DNA of 64,000 bases from Endomicrobium sp. (GTDB lineage Bacteria; Elusimicrobiota; Endomicrobiia; Endomicrobiales; Endomicrobiaceae). The DNA lies in NCBI GenBank assembly GCA_031273925.1, contig JAISQW010000005.1, positions 60,920 to 124,919 on the forward strand, in the 5' to 3' direction. The notes under the pieces were generated by a model. That model did not search any database, was not told where the DNA came from, and saw only the letters and a list, made by a program, of their open reading frames with translations. Of this stretch, positions 32,730 through 41,015 are shown piece after piece; the first letter of the stretch is position 1, and each line of letters starts with the position of its first letter. A program made the translations under genes and the position numbers.

Positions 32730-33223
32730 AAAAGAAAATTTCTCCTTTTTATTTTATATATTCTAAATTAATTAATGTCAAATTATACTATTTTATGCTA
32801 TTTTCAAAATTTATATACTATCAACAAATATTTTTTTAAAATTTTGATTTTTTATAATATCTTTACTTCTTTGATAATCAATTAATTTATTCATTATAAA
32901 TTTTAAGTTTTTTTATTAAATACAAAACATTATTTAAACTTTTCAAAAATATCTTATTTTAATAAAAAAGTTCATCTTCTATAAATTATTTTGAAATAAA
33001 AATTGTTAAAAACTTTAATCCTAATAAATCTATACTTATTACATTTTTGCGAAAATGTTTTTTTTAAAAAACTTTACCACTATTTAGTAAACTATTTTGA
33101 GAAATAAAAACTAATAAAAATACATATTACATTAAAAAAGTTAAAATAAAAAAACTAAACAGTACTATATTAAATTCATCATAGTTATAAAAAACTTTAT
33201 TTTATTGTTTTAAAATGAAATTT
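32730..33223. other. 494-bp gene-free A/T-rich stretch upstream of gcvH
   Basis: No open frame of useful length in either direction, no tRNA and no glycine-riboswitch-like fold that I can recognise. It contains many short A and T runs. The gcvT gene often heads gcv operons, so this may be a fully decayed gcvT, but no residual motif is readable. Confidence 0.5.
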
Positions 33224-33943
33224 TTATATATTTTTTTTGCTATAAACACTACTATTAAAACCAATTTTACTAATTATTTCGTATGAATTTTTCTGCATAA
33301 TTTTATAATAATCAACATATAATTTAGCACTAAGCAAAGTCTGAACCATAAGATCCTTTGTCAAAAGATCTTTAGGCTTATGAGTGTCGGTATTTAAAAT
33401 AAGTTTTGCTTTTTTGTTTATTGCAACTTTTGCAACATGCTCGTTTGTAATTCCATGCCCAATTTTTGTAGTTATTTCTATTTTTATATCATTTCTATAC
33501 GCTACATAAGCTTCTTCTTCAGATAAATATCCTGGATGAGCCAATATATCAATATCACTTGTTACAGCATGCATATTAGTTCCTAATGGAACATGTTCAG
33601 CAACAGTCTCACCATGAACTAGAATAACCATGGCTCCAAGTTTCCTACATTTACTAGCTGTTGAAGCTATAAGTTCTGGAGGAACATACGTAAGTTCTAC
33701 TCCTGGTAAGACAAGTATATCATAACTTTGTGTTAATATTTTTGCAGCTCTTACCACATTTGGTATAATAAAATACATGTTAGAAAAATCAACATGGTCA
33801 GTAATAGCAATTGCACCATAGCCATTACACTTTGCCCTATAAACAAGCTCTGATGGATTTAAAACACCATCAGAAAAAAAAGTATGTGTATGTAAATCTA
33901 TCACAATTATTATTGTAGTAATAATTAATTTATATGTCAACAT
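33224..33943 (-). CDS. PHP-domain metal-dependent phosphoesterase
   Basis: The product is up to 239 residues, with the polymerase-and-histidinol-phosphatase fold. Metal ligands: IDLHTHTFFSDG, AIAITDHVDFSN, PGVELTYVP, VHGET, DILAHPG and the closing NTDTHKP. Small stand-alone PHP proteins of this kind hydrolyse phosphoesters of unknown identity; relatives include histidinol phosphatase and RNase AM. The ATG at 33943 adds an isoleucine-rich stretch; the in-frame GTG at 33904 gives MIDLHTHT, the usual family start, but lacks a ribosome binding site. It stands alone. Confidence 0.82.
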   Translation of the reverse strand: MLTYKLIITTIIIVIDLHTHTFFSDGVLNPSELVYRAKCNGYGAIAITDHVDFSNMYFIIPNVVRAAKILTQSYDILVLPGVELTYVPPELIASTASKCRKLGAMVILVHGETVAEHVPLGTNMHAVTSDIDILAHPGYLSEEEAYVAYRNDIKIEITTKIGHGITNEHVAKVAINKKAKLILNTDTHKPKDLLTKDLMVQTLLSAKLYVDYYKIMQKNSYEIISKIGFNSSVYSKKNI

Positions 33944-34231
33944 ATTACTAAATTTTTCTCTAAATATATATTTTATATCTTCGAACTATTTAGTAACAAT
34001 GTATATTTTTTATATTATAGATTTATACTATTGTATTTAAATTAGAGTTATTCAATACAATATAACAAATTACATTTAGTAAGTTCAATAAAGTCGTAAA
34101 ATGAATACTTCAAAACATATATTGCTAAAGTTTATAAAATGATATCATAAAAAACACACCTTTAAAAAAATACACTTACAAAATGTTAATTTTTATACGA
34201 TCGAAATTTTAAGATTTATAAAAATTGATAA
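33944..34231. other. 288-bp A/T-rich gap after rplS
   Basis: No credible gene. On the minus strand an AAAGGTGTG ribosome-binding-like motif is followed by an ATG and a stop after seven codons. rnhB often follows rplS in this conserved cluster, so a decayed rnhB is possible but cannot be shown from sequence. Confidence 0.35.
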
Positions 34232-34606
34232 TTATTTTTTCTGTTTCAATTCATCTTTATGGGAGATATACTCTGATATTCTTGCAGATTTACCAGAAAG
34301 ATTTCTTAAATAATAAAGTTTTGCTCTACGTACTTTACCACGTTTTACAAGTTCAATTTTTTCTATTCTAGGAGAATAAATTGGAAAAATTCTCTCTATA
34401 CCTATACCAAAAGAAATTTTTCTTACAGTAAACGTCTTAGAAAGTTCATTTCCTTTTATGCGTATGACTATACCATCAAAAACTTGTATTCTTTCATTTG
34501 ATCCCTCAATTATCTTAAAATGAACCCGCACATGATCACCAGAGTTAAATGATACTTTAATATTCTTTTTGTACAACAACCGTACATAATAATTCAATAA
34601 AGACAC
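34232..34606 (-). CDS. rplS: 50S ribosomal protein L19
   Basis: Large-subunit protein at the 30S-50S interface. The product is 124 residues. Typical blocks are [67 protein letters not shown]. It ends the rpsP-khpA-rimM-trmD-rplS run, in the standard order. Confidence 0.97.
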   Translation of the reverse strand: MSLLNYYVRLLYKKNIKVSFNSGDHVRVHFKIIEGSNERIQVFDGIVIRIKGNELSKTFTVRKISFGIGIERIFPIYSPRIEKIELVKRGKVRRAKLYYLRNLSGKSARISEYISHKDELKQKK

Positions 34607-34661
34607 TCTATCAAATCCCCTCTATCTTTTTAATTTTTAAAAAATATCATATATATTTTTT

Positions 34662-35372
34662 CTAACTATTACACAACAGGTCTGGACGACGCTTTTTTGT
34701 CCTTTTATAAGATTCTTTTATACGCCATTCAAAAATTTTTCTATGATTACCTGATAGAAGAATTTTTGGAACCTTATGTTTATTAAAAACTTGTGGTCTT
34801 GTATAACAAGGATAATCTAATAATCCATTAAAAAAAGAATCATTTTTTAACGAACTTTTCTGTTTGACGACACCAGGAAGTATTCTAACAATACTATCAA
34901 CTAAAACCATCGCTGGAATTTCTCCACCTGTAAGCACATAATCTCCTATTGATATCTCATTATCTATATAATTACTAATACGTTCATCGATTCCCTCATA
35001 ATGACCACATATAATAACCAAATGTCTAAATTTAGAAACATTTTTTACAATCTCATTATTTAATTTTATGCCTTGTGGTGACATATAAATAACATACGGC
35101 TTTTTTGTACAATAGCGTTTACTTGTTGTATTGTTTTTTTTGTCGATACCTAAACTTTTGATTGCATTGTATACAGGTTCAATTTTAATAACCATGCCAC
35201 TACCACCACCAAAAGGCTTATCATCAACATTTTTATGCTTATCGTTCGAAAATGATCTTATATCTAAAGTGTTAATCTCAACAATTTTTTTTTCTACTGC
35301 TTTACTTATCAAACTTTCTGTAAATGGTCCATTAAACATTTTTGGAAATATTGTAAGAATATCAATCTTCAT
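34662..35372 (-). CDS. trmD: tRNA (guanine-37-N1)-methyltransferase
   Basis: Methylates G37 next to the anticodon in tRNAs reading CNN codons and so prevents +1 slippage, notably on proline CCC. I start it at the ATG at 35372 (MKIDILTIFPKMFNG, 236 residues); an upstream in-frame start at 35411 adds a hydrophobic stretch not seen in the family. The knot motifs DDKPFGGGSGMV, ICGHYEGIDERI and ISIGDYVLTGGEIPAM are intact. It overlaps rimM by about 11 bp. Relevant to the CCC-TAG site in pth. Confidence 0.96.
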   Translation of the reverse strand: MKIDILTIFPKMFNGPFTESLISKAVEKKIVEINTLDIRSFSNDKHKNVDDKPFGGGSGMVIKIEPVYNAIKSLGIDKKNNTTSKRYCTKKPYVIYMSPQGIKLNNEIVKNVSKFRHLVIICGHYEGIDERISNYIDNEISIGDYVLTGGEIPAMVLVDSIVRILPGVVKQKSSLKNDSFFNGLLDYPCYTRPQVFNKHKVPKILLSGNHRKIFEWRIKESYKRTKKRRPDLLCNS

Positions 35373-35682
35373 AAATAAGATAACCTCTATAAACGATACC
35401 ACTATTACCATCTGCTGATTTTATTTTACCATGAATATTTTTATATATTTTTGGAAAATTAACAAAAATTTTTTTTCTTACAACATTTATTTCTTTTATT
35501 ATATTTTTTGATACAGGTATAAAAACCTCTTTATTGTTATATTTTACTATCCAAACATCATTATTATTGGTTAATAACACACTTGTAAGAATTCCAACTC
35601 GTTCACCACTTTGATCAAAAATTTCAAATCCTAAAATATCATTAGGTATTTCAAATTTTAAAATATTACTTTTTTTGAGCAT
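35362..35682 (-). CDS. rimM: RimM reduced to its PRC-barrel domain
   Basis: RimM helps 30S head assembly by binding S19. Normal RimM has about 165-175 residues: an N-terminal RimM domain and a C-terminal PRC barrel. This product has 106, and begins at the PRC barrel: ILGFEIFDQSGERVG, NDVWIVKYNNKEVFIPV, and the closing IFVNFP. The N-terminal half is gone, with khpA only 5 bp upstream, so a clean deletion is likely. The last 28 residues after NFP are an atypical tail overlapping the trmD start. The protein may keep some S19 binding or be a decaying gene held by coupling to trmD. Confidence 0.8.
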   Translation of the reverse strand: MLKKSNILKFEIPNDILGFEIFDQSGERVGILTSVLLTNNNDVWIVKYNNKEVFIPVSKNIIKEINVVRKKIFVNFPKIYKNIHGKIKSADGNSGIVYRGYLIYED

Positions 35683-35687
35683 TTTAT

Positions 35688-35918
35688 TTACTCTACCACT
35701 TCAACACTTGCCCTTTTATCAAGTTTTGCAGAAGCTGAATTTACAATAATTCTTATTGCTTTTATAATTCTACCTTCCTTACCAATTATTTTGCCTCTAT
35801 CTACATCTGCGACTCTCAATTCTAAAACTGTTGATTTTTCACCAGTAATATCCTTAACTTCTACTTTATCAGGATTATCAACTAGAGATTTTGCAATTAA
35901 TAACACTAAATCTTTCAT
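35688..35918 (-). CDS. khpA: KH-domain RNA-binding protein KhpA
   Basis: Small KH protein of 76 residues, known to pair with KhpB and bind many RNAs. The KH core with the GxxG loop (IIGKEGRIIKAIRII) is intact and the C-terminal VEVVE is typical. It occupies its standard slot between rpsP and rimM. The 5' leader carries a run of nine G (coding strand) just before the GGAAG ribosome binding region. Confidence 0.95.
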   Translation of the reverse strand: MKDLVLLIAKSLVDNPDKVEVKDITGEKSTVLELRVADVDRGKIIGKEGRIIKAIRIIVNSASAKLDKRASVEVVE

Positions 35919-35927
35919 AAACTTCCA

Positions 35928-35936
35928 CCCCCCCCC
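35928..35936 (-). promoter_or_regulatory. G9 tract in the khpA ribosome-binding region
   Basis: On the coding strand nine G are followed by TGGAAG, TTT and the ATG. In DNA this AT-rich a G9 run is striking; length changes would alter spacing or strength of the ribosome binding site and could vary khpA-rimM-trmD-rplS expression. Confidence 0.5.
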
Positions 35937-35991
35937 ATACCACTATAAAATCATTAATATAAAACAACACAACAATACAGCAATCAAAATA

Positions 35992-36243
35992 CTACTTATT
36001 TTTTTGGAGTTTTAATTTTTTAAATAATGCAGACAGAGTATCTGACGTTTTTGCCCCCACATTTATCCAATAGTTTAATCTATCAACATTAATATTAATC
36101 TTATTATCTAGCAACATAGGATCATACTGTCCTAAAATCTCAAGTGGTTTGCCATCTCTTTTTGTTCTTTGGTCAATTGCAACAATTCTATAATAAGGCT
36201 TTTTTAACTTACCAATTCTTTGTAAACGCAATCTAACAGCCAT
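35992..36243 (-). CDS. rpsP: 30S ribosomal protein S16
   Basis: Small-subunit assembly protein. From the ATG at 36243 the product is 83 residues, starting MAVRLRLQRIGKLKKPYYRIV; an in-frame start at 36276 adds an unlikely cysteine-rich leader. KRDGKPLEILGQYDP and LNYWINVGAKTSDT are family blocks. It heads the rpsP-khpA-rimM-trmD-rplS cluster. Confidence 0.96.
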   Translation of the reverse strand: MAVRLRLQRIGKLKKPYYRIVAIDQRTKRDGKPLEILGQYDPMLLDNKININVDRLNYWINVGAKTSDTLSALFKKLKLQKNK

Positions 36244-36417
36244 TTTATTTATACACGCTCCTATAATAAAACACATATTACTATTTCAAATGTTCACATT
36301 AAATCACAATACATTATAGTTAACTGAGGGATTATATATAAAATCATTGACATTGTCAATATAGTAAACACAAATATGATTAAGTAAATATTATTTACAA
36401 TTTAAAAAACACATATA

Positions 36418-37428
36418 CTAAATTCTTCTATTCTGAAATTCTTCTATTGCAACAGCTATTGCAACTGAAGCTCCTACCATCGGATTATTCCCCATTCCTA
36501 TCAATCCCATCATTTCAACATGGGCAGGAACTGATGATGATCCTGCAAATTGAACATCACTATGCATACGTCCCATTGTATCAGTCATACCATAAGACGC
36601 CGGACCTGCTGCTACATTATCAGGATGTAAAGTTCTTCCTGTACCACCTCCTGATGCTACAGAAAAATATCTTTTACCGTGTTTATTTGTCCATTTTTTA
36701 TATGTACTTGCCACTGGATGCTGAAAACGTGTTGGGTTTGTGGAATTTCCAGTAATAGAAACATCAACATTTTCATTAATCATTATAGCGACACCCTCAT
36801 TTACATCATCTGCACCATAAACTTTAATATTTGATTTATCTCCTACTGAAAATGATATTTTTTTTATTAAATTTAAATCGTTAGTTACATAATCATATTT
36901 TGTTTCAATATAGGTAAAACCATTAATACGACTTATTATATAAGCAGCATCTTTACCTAAACCATTAAGTATAACTTTAAGTGACTTTGCACGAACTCTA
37001 TTTGCTGTTTTTACAATTCCGATAGCGCCTTCAGCAGCTGCAAAACTTTCATGTCCAGCTAAAAAACAAAAACACTCTGTGTGTTCATCAAGCAACATTG
37101 CAGCTAAATTACCATGTCCAATACCAACTGAACGTTGATCAGCAACTGATCCAGGTATACAAAAAATTTGTAATCCTGTACCTATTATTTTTGCAATACT
37201 AGTTGCTTTTTTAACTTCCATTTTTAAGGCAATTGCTGCTCCTACAGTATATGCCCAAATCGCACTATCAAAAACAATAGGTTGAATATCTCTGATTATT
37301 TTTTTTATATCTATTCCACTTTCAAAGCATATTTTTTTTGCTTCTTCTAAATCTTTAATGCCATATTTTTTAAGATTGACTTTTATTTGCTCTATTCTTC
37401 TGCTATAATTCTCAAATGTAACTGACAT
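36418..37428 (-). CDS. GGGtGRT family protein, function unknown
   Basis: The product is 336 residues with the name-giving motif: SGGGTGRTLHPDN near residue 265. Other conserved stretches are GHESFAAAEGAIGIVK, GLGKDAAYIISR and the glycine- and methionine-rich end (GMTDTMGRMHSD, GLIGMGNNPMVGA). I see no signal peptide or membrane helix. The family is found mainly in anaerobes and lies next to a NifU-like scaffold gene, here 23 bp upstream. A role linked to iron-sulfur or selenium/sulfur chemistry is often guessed from that pairing but not established. Confidence 0.85.
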   Translation of the reverse strand: MSVTFENYSRRIEQIKVNLKKYGIKDLEEAKKICFESGIDIKKIIRDIQPIVFDSAIWAYTVGAAIALKMEVKKATSIAKIIGTGLQIFCIPGSVADQRSVGIGHGNLAAMLLDEHTECFCFLAGHESFAAAEGAIGIVKTANRVRAKSLKVILNGLGKDAAYIISRINGFTYIETKYDYVTNDLNLIKKISFSVGDKSNIKVYGADDVNEGVAIMINENVDVSITGNSTNPTRFQHPVASTYKKWTNKHGKRYFSVASGGGTGRTLHPDNVAAGPASYGMTDTMGRMHSDVQFAGSSSVPAHVEMMGLIGMGNNPMVGASVAIAVAIEEFQNRRI

Positions 37429-37451
37429 AAACTATATCTCCTTATTTGATT

Positions 37452-38171
37452 CTATTCTTTTCTAGGATCAATTATTTTTATTGCTTCATCAAATCTACCA
37501 TAAAAACTTATATTTTTTTCAAATGCTTCTTTATGTGGTGTACCATTTTTAATGGCTTCCATCATTTTACCTATATGAATGAATTTATAACCAATTATCT
37601 CATTGTTTTTATCTAATCCAATCTCAATAACATATCCCTCTGCTATTTCTAAATAACGAACACCTTTAACACTTGTGCTATATACCGTACCTATTTGTGA
37701 CCGCATACCTTTACCTAAGTCTTCCATACATGCTCCTATAGGCAAGCCACCTTCTGAAAAAGCTGTTTGTGTTCTACCATAAACTATTTGAAGAAATAAT
37801 TCTCTCATAGCAACATTTATTGCATCACAAACTAAATCAGAATTTAATGCTTCTAAAATAGTTTTATTACTTAAAATTTCACCTGCCATTGCTGCTGAGT
37901 GTGTCATACCACTACAACCTATTGTTTCAATTAAAATTTCTTCTATAATACCTCTTTTTACATTTAATGTTAATTTACAAGCACCTTGTTGTGGTGCACA
38001 CCAACCTACACCATGAGTCAGTCCACTAATATCAGAAATTTGTTTTACTTTTATCCATTTTCCTTCTTCAGGTATTGGTGAAGGACCATGTTTTGCTCCT
38101 TTTGCTATACACATCATTTTAATTACTTCATTAGAACATTCGTGTGTGGACTTATCCTTAATGATGTCCAT
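37452..38171 (-). CDS. NifU/IscU-like iron-sulfur scaffold-type protein paired with GGGtGRT
   Basis: The product is 239 residues, related to the IscU/NifU N-terminal fold. Cysteines sit in VGWCAPQQGACKLTL, in ETIGCSGMTHSAAMAGE (the equivalent of the scaffold GC-x-x-x site) and in IGACMEDLGKG. This is not the core Isc/Suf scaffold; it is the larger form that co-occurs with GGGtGRT proteins. Its partner follows 23 bp downstream. Cluster binding is inferred from cysteines and fold only; client proteins are unknown. Confidence 0.78.
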   Translation of the reverse strand: MDIIKDKSTHECSNEVIKMMCIAKGAKHGPSPIPEEGKWIKVKQISDISGLTHGVGWCAPQQGACKLTLNVKRGIIEEILIETIGCSGMTHSAAMAGEILSNKTILEALNSDLVCDAINVAMRELFLQIVYGRTQTAFSEGGLPIGACMEDLGKGMRSQIGTVYSTSVKGVRYLEIAEGYVIEIGLDKNNEIIGYKFIHIGKMMEAIKNGTPHKEAFEKNISFYGRFDEAIKIIDPRKE

Positions 38172-38329
38172 TTTTGTTCTCCTTTTAAAATAAATCTAAT
38201 ATAATATACAACATCTCATACATGCAAATATAAATTTATTTAATTATACAACTTTTATATTACGTCCCTAACTATCCATATAAATTTCATTTATGTACAA
38301 TCGTCATAATAAATAAAAGGAAATTGAAA

Positions 38330-38422
38330 CGGAGGGAGAGAGATTCGAACTCTCGATATGAACACAAATTCATATACCGGTTTAGCAAACCAGCGCACTG
38401 GACCAAACTATGCGATCCCTCC
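38330..38422 (-). tRNA. tRNA-Ser (anticodon GCT)
   Basis: On the minus strand, acceptor GGAGGGA pairs with TCCCTCC, discriminator G; anticodon stem CTGGT/ACCGG with loop TTGCTAA; a long variable arm (ATATGAATT...); T arm GAGAG-TTCGAAT-CTCTC. It reads AGC/AGU. Confidence 0.94.
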
Positions 38423-38678
38423 ATTTAAAATCAAAATAGTTGAAATAATAAAAACCTTAACATAATATGTATTATACAATATATTAACATTGTTGTACAA
38501 TTTGACGTATTCGCATAAGTCAAAATTTATTTTGAAAAAATGATTTATTATAAAATATTTATGTACAATATGCGTGCTTGTTATATAGAATAAAATCAAA
38601 AACACAAAAAAATATATATTTATCTTTATAAAATTTATATTTTTTTGTATTATTTATTAAATTAAGAGGATATAGTTT

Positions 38679-39554
38679 ATGGAATTAATCGATGGAACAA
38701 GAATATCGAACAATAAAAGAACTAGATTAAAAGAGAAAATTGATAAAATTAGACTGGAAACAGGTAAAGTACCAGGTTTAGCTACTATTTTAGTAGGTAA
38801 TGATCATGCAAGTCAAATTTATATCAATTCAAAAATTAAAGCATGTAAAGATGTTGGTATAAAATCTTTTCATTATAATCTTGATCTTAATACATCTCAA
38901 GCAAATATTATTAATTTAATAAAGAACCTAAATAAGGATTCTTCAATTGACGGTATTTTGTTACAATTACCACTTCCGTACAATCAAAATGCAAGAAATT
39001 GCATAAACGCAATAAATCCATTAAAAGATGTTGATGGATTAAATCCTTTTAATGTTGGTCTTCTTAACATATCAAAGAATTGGGATGAAATAGTTAAAAA
39101 CAATATTTTTGTTCCATGTACACCACTTGGAATTATGAATTTATTGCATTTATCTAATATAATAATTAATGGAAAAACTACAATTGTAATAGGAAGATCT
39201 AATTTGGTGGGCAAGCCTCTTTCTACACTTTTACTTGCAAATAATGCAACAGTAATAATGGCACACTCAAAAACTAAAAATTTACAAAAATTGTGCAAAA
39301 TTGCAGATATTATTGTGATAGCTGTTGGTAAACCTAAGTTTTTAGATAAAAATTTTATAAACGATGGTGTGGTAATTATAGATGTTGGTATAAATAGAAT
39401 AACTAACAAAATATGTGGAGATGTAAATATCGATTTAATTAAGGATATGAAAATAACAATAACACCTGTGCCAGGAGGTGTAGGGCCAATGACCATAACA
39501 ATGTTATTAGAAAACACATTAAAAGCATTTAATATAAACAGAACAAAAAAATAG
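38679..39554 (+). CDS. folD: methylene-THF dehydrogenase / methenyl-THF cyclohydrolase
   Basis: Interconverts methylene-, methenyl- and formyl-THF, supplying one-carbon units for purines and formyl-methionine. The product is 291 residues. Catalytic Lys in YINSKIKAC, DGILLQLPLP, KDVDGLNPFNVG, the Rossmann stretch IVIGRSNLVGKPLSTLL and the closing TPVPGGVGPMTITMLLENT are all intact. It is the only rightward gene between 10 and 44 kb, on its own, with AGAGGA before the ATG. Confidence 0.97.
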   Translation: MELIDGTRISNNKRTRLKEKIDKIRLETGKVPGLATILVGNDHASQIYINSKIKACKDVGIKSFHYNLDLNTSQANIINLIKNLNKDSSIDGILLQLPLPYNQNARNCINAINPLKDVDGLNPFNVGLLNISKNWDEIVKNNIFVPCTPLGIMNLLHLSNIIINGKTTIVIGRSNLVGKPLSTLLLANNATVIMAHSKTKNLQKLCKIADIIVIAVGKPKFLDKNFINDGVVIIDVGINRITNKICGDVNIDLIKDMKITITPVPGGVGPMTITMLLENTLKAFNINRTKK

Positions 39555-39712
39555 CAATACAAAATATATGATTGTTTCTATTTCTAATCTTACACAGCAA
39601 ATACAAATAAATATAGTATAAGTAAAATTCATATTTTTTCGTAATTTTTAATATACCAATGTAACTGTAACAATGAGAAAGTTATCATGTTATTCATTAT
39701 CAAAAATATATA

Positions 39713-40987
39713 TTAGCGGTGCTTTATTTTATCAAAATTAGTGTATTTACGTAATACTTCAGGAACAATTATGGACCCATCTTTTTGTTGATAATTTTCA
39801 AGTATAGCTGCAAATGTTCTACCTACTGCTAGACCTGACCCATTCAATGTATGTAAAAATTCTTTTTTGTTTGATTTACTGTATTTTATTTTTGTGTTCA
39901 TTCTTCTGGTTTGAAAATCTTTAAAATTTGAACATGATGAAACTTCTTTGTATAATCCATCACCAGCAAACCATGTTTCTAAATCATAAGTTTTTGCTGA
40001 TGAAAATGCCATATCTTCTGCAGATAAAAGAACAACTCTATATGGAAGTTCTAATAGTTCTAAAACATTACTTGCATCAATTACAAGATTTTCTAATTCT
40101 TCATTTGATTTTTCTGGGACAACAAATTTTACAAGTTCTACTTTGTCAAATTGATGGTTTCTTATAAGTCCTTTTGTATTTTTACCATATGATCCAGATT
40201 CTTTTCTGAAACAAGCTGAGTATGAAACAAATTTCTGCGGTAAAGTATCTATTTCTAAAACTTCACCACGGTATATGTTTGTTATTGAAACTTCTGCAGT
40301 AGGTATTAAATATAAATCATCATTTATGCATTTGAAAACATCATTTACAAATTTTGGAAGTTGTCCAGTTCCTACCATAGAATTTTGATTTACAAGATAA
40401 GGCAACATAATTTCTTTATATCCTTTTGCTTTATGCGTATCAATAAAAAAAGAAACGATTGCTCTTTCTAAAACACATCCCTCATTTTTGAAAATTGTAA
40501 AATGTGGCCCTGAAATTTTTGATGCTGTTGTAAAATCAAGTATACCTAATTTTTCTCCAATTTCCCAATGATATTTTGGTGTAAAAGAAAATTTTCTTGG
40601 ATTTCCAACATATTTTATAATTTTATTTTCGTTTCCAATTTTACTAATTGGCACAGTTTTATCAGGTATATTAGGTAAGTAAAAAATAAATTTTTTTATT
40701 TTTTCTTCAATCATTAAAAGTTTTTTTTTATGTTTTTTAATTATGTCTCTTAATTTACTGTTTTCTAGTAGAAGATTTAAAGGTGTTTTGTTGTATTTTT
40801 TTTTTATTTTATAAACTTCTTCAGATTTCTTGTTTCTTTTAACTCTTAATTTTTCTATTTCTTGTATTATAAATTTTCTTTCTTCATCCCATTTTAAAAG
40901 TTGATCAAAATTTACAGTTTCTTTTCTATTTAGCATAGCTTTTTTAACAGTATTAATATTTTCTTTAATAAATTTAATATCTATCAT
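39713..40987 (-). CDS. serS: seryl-tRNA synthetase
   Basis: Class II synthetase for serine. The product is 424 residues: an N-terminal antiparallel coiled-coil arm (about 30-100) that reads the long variable arm of tRNA-Ser, then the catalytic core with motif 2 ([20 protein letters not shown]) and motif 3 ([18 protein letters not shown]). Intact. It serves the three class II serine tRNAs in this window. Downstream of dnaE in the same direction. Confidence 0.96.
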   Translation of the reverse strand: MIDIKFIKENINTVKKAMLNRKETVNFDQLLKWDEERKFIIQEIEKLRVKRNKKSEEVYKIKKKYNKTPLNLLLENSKLRDIIKKHKKKLLMIEEKIKKFIFYLPNIPDKTVPISKIGNENKIIKYVGNPRKFSFTPKYHWEIGEKLGILDFTTASKISGPHFTIFKNEGCVLERAIVSFFIDTHKAKGYKEIMLPYLVNQNSMVGTGQLPKFVNDVFKCINDDLYLIPTAEVSITNIYRGEVLEIDTLPQKFVSYSACFRKESGSYGKNTKGLIRNHQFDKVELVKFVVPEKSNEELENLVIDASNVLELLELPYRVVLLSAEDMAFSSAKTYDLETWFAGDGLYKEVSSCSNFKDFQTRRMNTKIKYSKSNKKEFLHTLNGSGLAVGRTFAAILENYQQKDGSIIVPEVLRKYTNFDKIKHR

Positions 40988-41015
40988 TATTATTGCTAAT
41001 TCTCCTTCATAATAT

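Noticed and set aside
38408..38605. Leftward 65-codon frame next to tRNA-Ser(GCT)
   Set aside because: It overlaps the tRNA and has the composition of random A/T-rich DNA.
38984..39562. Leftward 192-codon frame opposite folD
   Set aside because: Antisense shadow of a well-conserved FolD; hydrophobic composition comes from complementing A/T-rich codons.
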